DNA of 64,000 nucleotides from assembly GCA_963799975.1 (NCBI GenBank), contig CAWCZF010000006.1, positions 1,240,001 to 1,304,000 of the forward strand. Direction: 5' to 3'. The position numbers were made by a program, and so were the translations under genes. This document shows positions 46,987-54,808 of the stretch, piece after piece. Every line of letters starts with the position of its first letter. Positions within the stretch are counted from its first letter, which is position 1. Origin of the DNA: Actinoallomurus sp963799975 (GTDB lineage: Bacteria; Actinomycetota; Actinomycetes; Streptosporangiales; Streptosporangiaceae). Under the pieces are notes generated by a model that saw nothing but the letters and a program-made list of their open reading frames with translations, ran no database searches and was not told the DNA's origin.

Positions 46987-47232
46987 ATGGCGACGGAGAA
47001 GATCACGGTGACGGTGCCCGCGGAGGTGCTGGAGAGTGCGCGCGCGGCGGTCGCCTCGGGCGCCGCGCCGAGCGTCTCGGCCTACGTCTCCGAGGCCGTG
47101 CGCGACCGGGCCGAGCGCGAGCGGCTGGTGGCCGCCGTCGAGAACCGCTGGGGACCCTTCGACGACGAGGCGACCGACTGGGCGCGCCGGATATTCGAGA
47201 GTGGCGACGGGGACCAGCGGCGGACTTCGTGA
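46987..47232 (+). CDS. VapB-type ribbon-helix-helix antitoxin
   Basis: An 81-residue protein. ITVTVPAEVLESARAAVASG is an RHH-style beta strand and helix, followed by SVSAYVSEAVRDRAERE and an acidic C-terminal segment that would block the toxin. The start may be ATG 46987 or 46978. Its TGA overlaps the GTG of the PIN-domain gene, the usual antitoxin-toxin order and coupling. Confidence 0.82.
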   Translation: MATEKITVTVPAEVLESARAAVASGAAPSVSAYVSEAVRDRAERERLVAAVENRWGPFDDEATDWARRIFESGDGDQRRTS

Positions 47233-47624
47233 ATCTTTCCGGCCGCGTACTGGACGTTCCCGCCCTGGTCGACCTGGCGACGGGCCGCAGCCAGCACATG
47301 CGTGCGCTGGTCGGCTTCGTGGCCGCACGGGGCTACAGCCTGGTCGCGCCCGCGACCGCACTGACCAAGGCCGCCGCGGTCGCCGACGAGCGCGGCCTGC
47401 AGGAGCTGGCCTGGGCGGTGGAGAGCGCCTCGGTGGTGGTGCTGGCCCTGGACCAGAGCAACGCGTTCGCCATCGGCGACGCCGCACGGCAGGCGGGCAT
47501 CCGCGACGTGGTCGACGCCCACATCGCGCGGGCCGCCGCCGACCGCGGCTGGCCGATCGTGACCAGCGCCGAGGCCGCGATGAAGTGGCGGACGCTCGGG
47601 CTGGCCGTGCAGAGCCTGCCCTGA
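47229..47624 (+). CDS. PIN-domain toxin, VapC-like
   Basis: A 131-residue PIN-like ribonuclease. The first acidic residue is in VLDVPALVDLATG, and the C-terminal core DVVDAHIARAAADRGWPIVTSA carries the later metal-binding Asp. It would cut tRNA or rRNA when not bound by the antitoxin. The middle acidic residues are less clear, so activity is not certain. GTG 47229 overlaps the antitoxin stop. Confidence 0.78.
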   Translation: MNLSGRVLDVPALVDLATGRSQHMRALVGFVAARGYSLVAPATALTKAAAVADERGLQELAWAVESASVVVLALDQSNAFAIGDAARQAGIRDVVDAHIARAAADRGWPIVTSAEAAMKWRTLGLAVQSLP

Positions 47625-47674
47625 CCGCTCCGACCTGACCGCCCCGACCTGACCGCCCCGACCTGACGGCTCGG
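47622..47674. repeat. 14-bp tandem array starting on the toxin stop codon
   Basis: TGACCGCTCCGACC, then TGACCGCCCCGACC twice, then a partial TGACGGCTCGG. The first TGA is the stop codon of the PIN-domain gene, and each unit repeats a TGA. Confidence 0.85.
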
Positions 47675-47680
47675 CACGTA

Positions 47681-47713
47681 CGGCTCAGGCCCGGCTCAGT
47701 CCCGGCTCAGGGC
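47681..47713. repeat. 11-bp tandem array over the stop of the convergent gene
   Basis: CGGCTCAGGCC, CGGCTCAGTCC and CGGCTCAGGGC in a row. Each contains TCA, a TGA stop on the minus strand; the third is the stop codon of the stress-protein gene that ends at 47707. Confidence 0.8.
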
Positions 47714-48174
47714 GTACGTTCGGCGGACGGCACGGCCGCGAGCAGCCGCCGCGCCTCCCCGGCGAACTCCGCGTCGACCATGAGGTCGTACCGGTCCGCC
47801 ACGACTGCCGGCGCGGACACGAACGCCCGTTTCTGCAGGAAGTAGGCGACGGCCGAGAAGACCGCGCCGAAGACGACGCCGAGGATGATCGCGGAGATCA
47901 CCGCGCCGATCACCCACGGGCTGACGATCCAGAAGATGACGCCGATCAGCAGGCCGATCCACGCGCCCGTGCCCGCGCCGGTCAGCAGCGCGCGGCCCAG
48001 CGTCCAGCGGCCGAGCACGCGTTCTTCGAGCTTCAGCCCGGTGCCCACGATCGTGACGTGCTCGACCGGGAACTTTTGCTCGGCGAGGACGTCCACCCCG
48101 CGCTGCGCGGCCTCGTTGGTCGTGTAGGTGCCGAGTACGACCTTGTGCGGGCCGACGGTGTTCTGGCTGGTCAT
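47707..48174 (-). CDS. Membrane protein with general-stress-protein 17M-like domain
   Basis: A 155-residue protein. The first 60 residues (VVLGTYTTNEAAQRGVDVLAEQKFPVEHVTIVG) match the GSP17M-type domain, followed by two membrane helices with Gly-rich sequence (GAGTGAWIGLLIGVIFWIV, then AVISAIILGVVFGAVFSAV) and a cytoplasmic tail. These proteins occur among actinobacterial stress genes; the molecular role is not known. A DUF2795 gene lies 27 bases upstream on the same strand. Confidence 0.8.
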   Translation of the reverse strand: MTSQNTVGPHKVVLGTYTTNEAAQRGVDVLAEQKFPVEHVTIVGTGLKLEERVLGRWTLGRALLTGAGTGAWIGLLIGVIFWIVSPWVIGAVISAIILGVVFGAVFSAVAYFLQKRAFVSAPAVVADRYDLMVDAEFAGEARRLLAAVPSAERTP

Positions 48175-48201
48175 GCGGATCCCCGTTTCTGCCGGATGCG
48201 A

Positions 48202-48567
48202 TCATTCCTCTTCTTCGGCGAGGGCCTCGCGCACCGCCTCGTGGCGGTCGTAGCGGCGGTCGGGGATGCGCTTCAGCGCCTCGACCACCGGACGTGCCGC
48301 ACCCTGGCTTTCGGCGTGGGCGACGAGGTCGTCGCGTCGCGCCGGGTAGGCCGCGCCGTCGAGGTGGCCGCTCGCCACCTCGGCGAACGCCCGGCTCACG
48401 TCGGCGGGCCTGGAGTATCGGCGGTTCGGGAGTTGCCCGAGGGCGCCGAGCACGCGTTCGTACTCCTCGCGTGCGTGCGCGATGAGTTCGTCGCGGGTGG
48501 CCGGATAGCGCGCCTTGTGCAGATGCCGCTGCAGCAGGGCCGGGCTGATCAGCTTGGTGTTGCCCAT
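48202..48567 (-). CDS. DUF2795 protein, two repeats
   Basis: A 121-residue soluble protein with two copies of a module of about 50 residues. Each has a YPAxRDxLxAHA motif followed by a region ending xLPxRxY or xIPDRRY and a short helix. This matches the DUF2795 family, common near stress genes in Actinobacteria and of unknown function. It is probably co-transcribed with the GSP17M-like gene. Confidence 0.8.
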   Translation of the reverse strand: MGNTKLISPALLQRHLHKARYPATRDELIAHAREEYERVLGALGQLPNRRYSRPADVSRAFAEVASGHLDGAAYPARRDDLVAHAESQGAARPVVEALKRIPDRRYDRHEAVREALAEEEE

Positions 48568-48597
48568 CGTGTCGCCCCCCGGTCTCGCGCGGATACC

Positions 48598-48626
48598 GGA
48601 GGCCGGTCGGAGACTCGCCGGCCTCC
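48598..48626. repeat. Hairpin in a divergent intergenic region
   Basis: A perfect 9-bp inverted repeat (GGAGGCCGG/CCGGCCTCC) with an 11-base loop, 31 bases upstream of the DUF2795 start. Both flanking genes point away, so it is more likely a 5'-UTR structure or operator than a terminator. No gene is seen in the rest of 48568-48787. Confidence 0.5.
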
Positions 48627-48787
48627 TGCTGTGCGTCCTGAGTCTACCGTCGCATCCGTCACGCTGGGAAGTCGTCCCAGGTCAGCGTGGGCCCGGCCCG
48701 CCGTACGCCGGGAAGCGCGCGCCGAACCGCCGGCCGGTGCGGCCAGAACGCGGCCCGCCACGATCTCGCAGGTGAGAGAGTGGACCG

Positions 48788-49387
48788 GTGACGACCTACG
48801 GACTGCTGATCTTCGACGGCGCCGAGGAGCTGGACTTCGTCGGCCCGTGGGAGGTCTTCACCGCCTCGGCGATGCTCCGCGACGGCGCCGACACCGCGGT
48901 GCTGATCGCCGAGCGTGAGGGCGCCATCCGTTGCAGCAAGGGCCTGCGCGTGCTGCCGGACCACACGATCGCCGACCACCCGGAGCTGGACGTGCTGCTC
49001 GTGCCCGGGGGCATGGGAACGCGCCGCGAGGTCGCCAACCCCGCCGTGATCGGCTGGATCGCCGCGACGGGCGCGGAGTGGGTCACCAGCGTGTGCACCG
49101 GGTCGCTGCTGTTGCACGAGGCCGGTCAGGGGCGCGGGCGGCGGCTGGCGACGCACCACGCGTTCGAGGACGCGCTCGAGGCACGGGGCGACGTCACCGT
49201 CGTACGCGACGCGCGCTACGTCGTCGACGGGAACGTCGTGACCAGCCAGGGCGTCTCGGCGGGTATCGACATGGCACTGTGGCTCGTGGGCCGGCTGCAC
49301 GGACGTGACCATTCGCGAGCCGTGCGGCGTTACATCCAGTACGATCCTGCACCGCCGTACCTTTCCGACGAACCGGTCGCTCCATGA
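48788..49387 (+). CDS. DJ-1/PfpI family protein, isocyanide-hydratase-like
   Basis: A 199-residue protein. The nucleophilic elbow is VTSVCTGSLLL (C103), and D16 in ELDFVGPWEVF matches the Asp used by cyclohexyl-isocyanide hydratases of this superfamily. LLVPGGMGTRR and YVVDGNVVTSQGVSAGIDMAL are family blocks. It lacks a C-terminal AraC domain. A hydratase or a stress-related role are both possible. GTG 48788 starts the homology. Confidence 0.8.
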   Translation: MTTYGLLIFDGAEELDFVGPWEVFTASAMLRDGADTAVLIAEREGAIRCSKGLRVLPDHTIADHPELDVLLVPGGMGTRREVANPAVIGWIAATGAEWVTSVCTGSLLLHEAGQGRGRRLATHHAFEDALEARGDVTVVRDARYVVDGNVVTSQGVSAGIDMALWLVGRLHGRDHSRAVRRYIQYDPAPPYLSDEPVAP

Positions 49388-49566
49388 GAGGCCGCGAGTC
49401 TCAGGTGTCGCAGCCTTACCAGGCTTACCATCGGTCAGAGAAATCCCAGGAATCACAGCGTGGTAAATCACATGATGCTTCACATGTGTCCGATATTGGG
49501 TTTTCGCTGGCCCCTAGATCCGTAGTCCGCTATGGTCTGTCTGGTTCGCAGGTTTCGCTAAAAGTG

Positions 49567-49619
49567 TAACGGTGGATTCTTGGCTCCGTTACTTGATGCG
49601 CCCTATAACAGGGGCGCAT
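49567..49619 (+). promoter_or_regulatory. Promoter and inverted repeats upstream of the XRE gene
   Basis: GTAACGG (49567-49573) and CCGTTAC (49587-49593) form a 7-bp dyad. TTGGCT (49581-49586) and TATAAC (49605-49610), 18 bases apart, resemble a housekeeping promoter. The -10 sits in the loop of a TGCGCCC/GGGCGCA hairpin (49598-49619). The region 49388-49676 is clearly lower in GC than its surroundings and holds no convincing gene. Confidence 0.5.
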
Positions 49620-49676
49620 TATTCACGGTTCGGTTGACGGGAAACATGCCATCGGTACGGGTGGGAGAGGATCAGG

Positions 49677-50555
49677 GTGCCCCGGCCCGTAAGTGCCACG
49701 GTCCGCAATCGCCGGCTCGGGACCGAGCTGAGGCGTCTGCGGGAGTCCGCCAACCTCACCGGTGACGACGTCGCCGCGCAGCTGGGCTGGTCCGCCTCGA
49801 AGGTCAGCCGCCTGGAGAACGCCCGGCAGGCGCCACGCTTCGCCGACGTGCGCCGACTGCTCGACCTGTACTCCGTCGAGGGCACCTATCGCGAGCAGCT
49901 CCTTCAACTGGCCCGCGACGCCGTGCGCCGTGGCTGGTGGGAGGCCTTCTCCGACGCCCTGCCGGAGCAGTACAGCTCCTATATCGGCCTGGAGATCGAG
50001 GCCGAGCAGATCTGGCAGTGGGAGACCCAGGTCGTCCCCGGCCTGTTGCAGACCGAGGCGTACGCGCAGTCGGTCGAGCAGAGTTCGCACTCGACCGAGG
50101 TCATCCCGCCGAGCCGTGTCGACGCCCGGGTGGAGGCGCGCCTCGTACGGCAGGCGGTCCTGACGCGCGAGAACAACCCCCTCCGGCTCGCGGTCGTCCT
50201 GGACGAGGCGCTCCTGCTGCGGCGCTACGGCGACGCGGCGGTGATGGCCGCGCAGCTGCGGCACCTTCAGGAGCTGTCGGACCTGCCGAACCTCAGCCTC
50301 CAAGTGCTTCCACTTGATGGGCCCCATCCGATCGCGACGGGGTCCTTCACGCTTCTGCAATTCCCGTTGGTGGGCGGGATCAAATTTCATGATGTCGTAT
50401 ATATAGAGCACCTGAACGGTTGCTCGTATTTGGAAGAAGAGACCGAAACCTACCGGTATAGGCTCAGTTTCGAACGACTCAGGGCAGGGGCGCTCGGGCC
50501 TGCGGAATCCTTGGAGCGAATATCCAGGATCGCCCGGGAATCGTGGACGAGATGA
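49677..50555 (+). CDS. XRE-family regulator with DUF5753 (Scr1 type)
   Basis: A 292-residue protein. The N-terminal XRE helix-turn-helix (LGTELRRLRESANLTGDDVA and QLGWSASKVSRLENA, about 14-70) is followed by a DUF5753 domain of about 180 residues (IQVVPGLLQTEAYAQ-like segment, RLxRQAVL, LPLDGPHPIATGSFTLLQF). Such genes are numerous in Streptomyces and relatives and pair with a DUF397 partner, as here 22 bases downstream. Thought to act as regulator/antitoxin-like pairs affecting development. GTG 49677 starts homology. Confidence 0.88.
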   Translation: MPRPVSATVRNRRLGTELRRLRESANLTGDDVAAQLGWSASKVSRLENARQAPRFADVRRLLDLYSVEGTYREQLLQLARDAVRRGWWEAFSDALPEQYSSYIGLEIEAEQIWQWETQVVPGLLQTEAYAQSVEQSSHSTEVIPPSRVDARVEARLVRQAVLTRENNPLRLAVVLDEALLLRRYGDAAVMAAQLRHLQELSDLPNLSLQVLPLDGPHPIATGSFTLLQFPLVGGIKFHDVVYIEHLNGCSYLEEETETYRYRLSFERLRAGALGPAESLERISRIARESWTR

Positions 50556-50577
50556 ACGGAAAGGAGGTGATCCCTCG

Positions 50578-50706
50578 TGGGACAAGAAGCAGAGCGTCTC
50601 GACTATGTCTGGCAAAAAAGTTCTCGTAGCATGGCAAACCAGCAGTGTGTTGAAGTCTCTCCGGTTTCGTCGGCAGGCGGCTCCTCGGAGATTTCTTATA
50701 GCTAAC
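50578..50706 (+). CDS. Short DUF397 protein, partner of the XRE regulator
   Basis: A 42-residue protein, MGQEAERLDYVWQKSSRSMA at its start, then NQQCVEVS. The WxKSSxS and CVEV motifs identify DUF397. Family members run to 60-80 residues and continue RDSKxPxGPVL; here a TAA ends it early, and the next frame holds IANDKIAPV, so the tail may have been lost by a frameshift. GTG 50578 is preceded by GAAAGGAGGTGATCC (50560-50574), a 15-base perfect complement of the 16S rRNA 3' end. Confidence 0.7.
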
Positions 50707-51022
50707 GACAAGATCGCGCCGGTGACCTCCGCAAGCTGATCGCTGTGGGCACCGGCGTTCACGACCCACTTCCTCCTAGCGTTCCGCAACAGAGGAAGTG
50801 GGTCGATATACCACCTTCATACCACCCTCCGCCGCCGGTCAGGCGGTGTGCACTCCCACCCCGCGACGGCGCGTATCGGCCGGCCTTTCGGCCCGTGAAT
50901 GGCGGACTCCCATTTCGACTCGGCTCCGGTGGCCGCCGGTTCGACCCCAACTCCGGTGGGTATGCGTCCGGTGACGGTGCGTCTTCCATAGGTCCTTGTC
51001 ACAGCGAACACGGGGAGTCGCC
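50707..51022. other. Intergenic region with a long hairpin
   Basis: 316 bases without a convincing gene. It holds the 14-bp hairpin at 50763-50806 and a short ATACCACC direct repeat at 50809-50827; the remainder probably contains the promoter of the GlsB-type gene. Confidence 0.5.
50763..50806 (+). terminator. Perfect 14-bp inverted repeat after the DUF397 gene
   Basis: CGACCCACTTCCTC (50763-50776) and its exact complement (50793-50806) with a 16-base loop, 57 bases after the DUF397 stop. It probably ends the XRE/DUF397 transcript. Confidence 0.7.
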
Positions 51023-51292
51023 ATGACGGTCACCGGTGTCATCACCGCGATCATCTTCGGTGCCATCATCGGCGCGCTCGCGCGGTTGCTGGTGCCCGGC
51101 AGGCAGCACATGCCGATCTGGCTGACGATCGCGGTCGGCATCGTCGCGGCGCTCATCGGCACCTGGCTCGCGCGGCTGCTCCACCTCAAGACCCACGGCT
51201 TCAACTTCTGGGAGACGATCTTCCAGATCGGGCTCGCCGTGATCGGGGTGCTGCTGGTCACGATGCTCTGGCCGCGGCGCACCCGCCTCTGA
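51023..51292 (+). CDS. GlsB/YeaQ/YmgE family small membrane protein
   Basis: An 89-residue protein with three membrane helices and the family start (IIFGAIIGALARLLVPGRQ). Known as transglycosylase-associated proteins, they are stress-induced in many bacteria; the molecular function is not established. ATG 51023 follows GGGGAG at 7 bases. A GC-rich hairpin at 51298-51326 separates it from the convergent synthetase gene. Confidence 0.85.
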   Translation: MTVTGVITAIIFGAIIGALARLLVPGRQHMPIWLTIAVGIVAALIGTWLARLLHLKTHGFNFWETIFQIGLAVIGVLLVTMLWPRRTRL

Positions 51293-51297
51293 CCGCC

Positions 51298-51326
51298 GGG
51301 CGGCCGCCCGAAGTGGGCCGCCGCCC
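51298..51326. terminator. Hairpin between convergent genes
   Basis: GGGCGGC (51298-51304) pairs with GCCGCCC (51320-51326) between the GlsB-type gene and the acyl-CoA synthetase gene. It could end both transcripts. Confidence 0.4.
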
Positions 51327-51340
51327 GTGTTCAGGCGGCC

Positions 51341-53227
51341 TCAGCGCGCCTCGCGGCGCAGGATCGGCCGCAGGCGGTCGAGGACCGTGGCGTCCTCGAT
51401 CGTCGAGGGCACCGGCACGTCGTCGCCGTCCGCGATGCCGCGCATCGTCCCGCGCAGGATCTTGCCCGACCGCGTCTTGGGCAGCGCCGGCACCACCGAG
51501 ACCTCCCTGAACGCCGCGACCGGGCCGATCTGGTCGCGTACCGCCTGGACGAGTTCGCCGTGCAGGTCGGCCTCGTTCACGTCCGTCCCGCTCTTGAGCA
51601 CCACGAACCCGCGCGGCACCTGACCCTTCATCTCGTCGCGCACGCCCACGACGGCGGCCTCCGCGACCGACGGATGCGCGCAGAGGACCTCCTCCATCAC
51701 CCCGGTGGACAGGCGGTGCCCGGCCACGTTGATCACATCGTCGGTACGGCCCATGACCCGGATGTAGCCGTCCTCGTCGATGGTGCCGCCGTCACCGCTC
51801 AGATAGTGCCCCGGATAACGCGTCAGGTACGACTCGATGTACCGCTCGTCGTCCTTCCACAGCGTCAGGAGCGTGCCCGGCGGCAGCGGCAGGCGGATCG
51901 CGATGTCGCCCTCGGCCCCCGGCGGGGCCACGGAGCCGTCCGGCAGCAGCACCCGTACGTCATAGCCCGGGACCGCGACGGTCGGCGAGCCCGGCTTGAT
52001 CTTCATCGGCTCCAGCCCGCGCAGGTTCGCCGCGATCGGCCAGCCGGTCTCGGTCTGCCACCAGTGGTCGACCACCGGACGGCCCAGCACCTGCGCCGCC
52101 CATTCGTAGGTGCCGGCGTCGAGGCGCTCGCCGGCCAGGAACAGCGTGCGCAGCGCGGACAGGTCATGCGCGCCCAGCAGCCGGCCGTCCGGGTCCTCCT
52201 TCTTGATCGCCCGGATCGCGGTCGGCGCGGTGAACAGGGCGTTCACGCGATGCTCGGCGGCGACGCGCCAGAACGCCCCGGCGTCCGGCGTGCCGACCGG
52301 CTTGCCCTCGTACAGCACGGTCGTGCACCCGGCGAGCAGCGGCGCGTACACCGTGTAGGAGTGGCCGACCACCCACCCGACGTCGGAGGCGGCCCAGAAC
52401 ACCTCGCCGGCCGAGACGCCGTAGACGTTCGGCATCGACCAGCGCAGCGCGACCGCGTGGCCGCCGTTGTCGCGTACGACGCCCTTGGGCCGCCCGGTCG
52501 TGCCCGAGGTGTAGAGGATGTAGAGCGGGTCGGTCGCGGCCACCGGCACGCACTCGGCGGGCCGCGCCTCGGCCATGGCCTGGTCCCAGCCGACGTCGCG
52601 GCCGGGCACGAGCGTGGCGTGCGCCTCCGGGCGCTGGACGATCACGCAGTCGCCGACCTTGTGCGAGGCGAGTTCGAGCGCCTCGTCTAGCAGCGGCTTG
52701 TACTCGATGATCCGGCTGCCCTCGATGCCGCACGAGGCGGAGACGACGACCTTGGGCATCGCGTCGTCGATGCGCACGGCCAGCTCACGCGGCGCGAAGC
52801 CGCCGAACACCACCGAGTGCACGGCGCCGATGCGCGCGCAGGCGAGCATCGCCACGACCGCCTGCGGGATCATCGGCAGGTAGAGGATCACCCGGTCGCC
52901 GCGCTCCACGCCCAGGCCGCGCAGCACCCCCGCGAAACGCGCGGTCTCATCGCGCAGCTCCCGGTAGGTGAACGTCTGCTTGGTCCCGGTGACGGGACTG
53001 TCATAGATCAGCGCGAGCTGGTCGGCCCGGCCCTGTTCGACGTGGCGGTCGAGGGCGTTCTCGCAGGTGTTGAGCTCACCCCCGGTGAACCACCGGTAGA
53101 ACGGCGCGGCGCCGTCGTCCAGGACGCGCTCCGGTGGAGTGCGCCAGCGGATGTCACGGGCGGCCTCCGCCCAGAACCGCGCCGGATCACCGAGGCTGCG
53201 TTCGTACGCGGCCGCGTAGGGGCCCAT
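51341..53227 (-). CDS. Acetyl/propionyl-CoA synthetase (PrpE-like)
   Basis: A 628-residue AMP-forming acyl-CoA synthetase. An N-terminal ACAS-type domain (PFYRWFTGGELNTCENALDR), the P-loop YTSGTTGRPKG, substrate-pocket segment DVGWVVGHSYTVYAPLL, WWQTETGWPI, GRTDDVINVAGHRLSTGVME and the catalytic Lys in PKTRSGKILRG are all present. The length and the VVFGGFAPRELAVRID block match propionyl-CoA synthetase PrpE more than Acs. ATG 53227 follows GGAGG. It activates short-chain acids in the cytoplasm. Confidence 0.9.
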   Translation of the reverse strand: MGPYAAAYERSLGDPARFWAEAARDIRWRTPPERVLDDGAAPFYRWFTGGELNTCENALDRHVEQGRADQLALIYDSPVTGTKQTFTYRELRDETARFAGVLRGLGVERGDRVILYLPMIPQAVVAMLACARIGAVHSVVFGGFAPRELAVRIDDAMPKVVVSASCGIEGSRIIEYKPLLDEALELASHKVGDCVIVQRPEAHATLVPGRDVGWDQAMAEARPAECVPVAATDPLYILYTSGTTGRPKGVVRDNGGHAVALRWSMPNVYGVSAGEVFWAASDVGWVVGHSYTVYAPLLAGCTTVLYEGKPVGTPDAGAFWRVAAEHRVNALFTAPTAIRAIKKEDPDGRLLGAHDLSALRTLFLAGERLDAGTYEWAAQVLGRPVVDHWWQTETGWPIAANLRGLEPMKIKPGSPTVAVPGYDVRVLLPDGSVAPPGAEGDIAIRLPLPPGTLLTLWKDDERYIESYLTRYPGHYLSGDGGTIDEDGYIRVMGRTDDVINVAGHRLSTGVMEEVLCAHPSVAEAAVVGVRDEMKGQVPRGFVVLKSGTDVNEADLHGELVQAVRDQIGPVAAFREVSVVPALPKTRSGKILRGTMRGIADGDDVPVPSTIEDATVLDRLRPILRREAR

Positions 53228-53280
53228 GTGCACCTCCGCCTGAGGGGAACTCCCACTATGGCGAGCGCGCGTGCCCCTAC

Positions 53281-54729
53281 TCAAGCAGTCTCGAGCGCCT
53301 CGACCCGATCGTTGTATGACGGGTGCCGCACGCCGTGCACGACCGCGACCCCCGCCGCGAGCCACGCACCCACGGCGACGATGATGAAGCACAGCACGTA
53401 CGCGTGCAGGCGCGGCACGCCGTGCGACCCGGGGATCGTCATGCCGGTGAGTATCGCGGCGGTGACCGCGGCGGACACGCTGCCGCCCGTGGTGCGCACG
53501 AGCGAGTTGACGCCGCTCGCGATGCCGCTCTGGTCCATCGGCACGTGCTGCACGGCGAGCGTGCCGAGCGCGGCGTACGCGACGCCGAACCCGATGCCCT
53601 GCACGGCGCTGAACCCGAGCATGTCGTACGTGTGCGCGTGCGAGACGGCCAGCCACAGGTAGCTCAGCCCGGCGAACACCGAGCCGATCGCGAGGGAGTA
53701 CGCGGCGCCGATGCGCGCGGCGATGCGGCCGGCCAGCGCGGAGAAGATCAGCATGGTGGCGGTGCTGGGCAGCATGTAGAGCCCGACGTCCAGGACGTCG
53801 CCGCCGAGGCCGTACCCGACCGACTTCGGCGTCTGCACGAACGTCGCGATCAGCGTGAACGCGGCGAACATCGAGAAGCCCAGCAGCATCGAGGCGACGT
53901 TCGCCGACAGCGACTGCCGTCCGGCCAGCAGGCCGAGCCGCACCAGCGGCTGCGCGACGCGCGCCTCGACCAGCGCCCACGCGGCGGTCAGCACGGCCGC
54001 GCCGCCGAACAGCGCCAGCACGCCGCCGGAGGCCCATCCCCAGGCGTTGCCCTCGCTGATCGCGAGCAGGAGGCAGACGAGCAGGCCGGCCAGGAGCGTC
54101 GCGCCGAGGTAGTCCGGCCGCCCGCCGGCGCGTGCGCCGGTGTCGGGCGCGCTCACCGTGACCAGTACCAGCCCGGCGGCGGCGAGTGCCGCGGCGATCC
54201 AGAACTCCGGCTTGAAACTGTCCGTGTGGCCGGCGATCAGCCCGGTCACGATCATGCCCATGCTGCCGCCGACGCCCATCGTCGCGCTGACGATGCCGAT
54301 GCCCGCAGTGACCTTCTCCCGGGGGAAGGTGTCCCGGATCGTGCCGATGGCCAGCGGGATCAGCGCGGTCGACGTGCCCTGCACGGCACGGCCGACGATC
54401 AGCACGGCGAGCGAGCCGGACAGGGCGCAGATCACCGAGCCGATCAGCAGGAGGCCCATCGTGATGAGGATGAGGTTCTTCTTGCCGTACATGTCGCCGA
54501 GCCGCGACAGCAGCGGGGTGGCGACCGCGCCGGCCAGCAGCGAGGCGGTGAACACCCACGTGACCGAGGCGACCGACGCGCCGAAGTGCCGCATGAGCTG
54601 GGGGAGCAGCGGCAGCACAAGTGTCTGCTGCACCGAGACCACCATGCCGGACACGGACAGGGCCAGCAGCGTCAGCCCGGTGTGTGACACGCGGCCGGTG
54701 CGCGGCGGCGGAGTGGCGACGTCGACCAT
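53281..54729 (-). CDS. MFS drug efflux transporter, DHA2-like
   Basis: A 482-residue transporter with 14 predicted helices. The motif LGDMYGKKNLILI follows helix 2, and helix 4-5 contains GRAVQGTSTALIPLAIGTIRD, the pattern of DHA2 multidrug antiporters. ATG 54729 is preferred because AAGGAGAG lies upstream. It is divergent from a MarR regulator across an 80-base region with a perfect palindrome, the classic layout of an inducible efflux pump. Confidence 0.88.
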   Translation of the reverse strand: MVDVATPPPRTGRVSHTGLTLLALSVSGMVVSVQQTLVLPLLPQLMRHFGASVASVTWVFTASLLAGAVATPLLSRLGDMYGKKNLILITMGLLLIGSVICALSGSLAVLIVGRAVQGTSTALIPLAIGTIRDTFPREKVTAGIGIVSATMGVGGSMGMIVTGLIAGHTDSFKPEFWIAAALAAAGLVLVTVSAPDTGARAGGRPDYLGATLLAGLLVCLLLAISEGNAWGWASGGVLALFGGAAVLTAAWALVEARVAQPLVRLGLLAGRQSLSANVASMLLGFSMFAAFTLIATFVQTPKSVGYGLGGDVLDVGLYMLPSTATMLIFSALAGRIAARIGAAYSLAIGSVFAGLSYLWLAVSHAHTYDMLGFSAVQGIGFGVAYAALGTLAVQHVPMDQSGIASGVNSLVRTTGGSVSAAVTAAILTGMTIPGSHGVPRLHAYVLCFIIVAVGAWLAAGVAVVHGVRHPSYNDRVEALETA

Positions 54730-54767
54730 CGAGTGCTCTCCTTCGGGTGCTGAAGTCGCCCTCATCC

Positions 54768-54790
54768 TACTTACTTAAGTTAAGTAAGTA
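54768..54790. promoter_or_regulatory. MarR operator: 11-bp perfect palindrome
   Basis: TACTTACTTAA and TTAAGTAAGTA meet around a single G. This AT-rich sequence stands out in high-GC DNA, midway between the divergent efflux and marR genes, where it would cover both promoters. Confidence 0.75.
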
Positions 54791-54808
54791 TTAACTAGGA
54801 TTGCTCCC

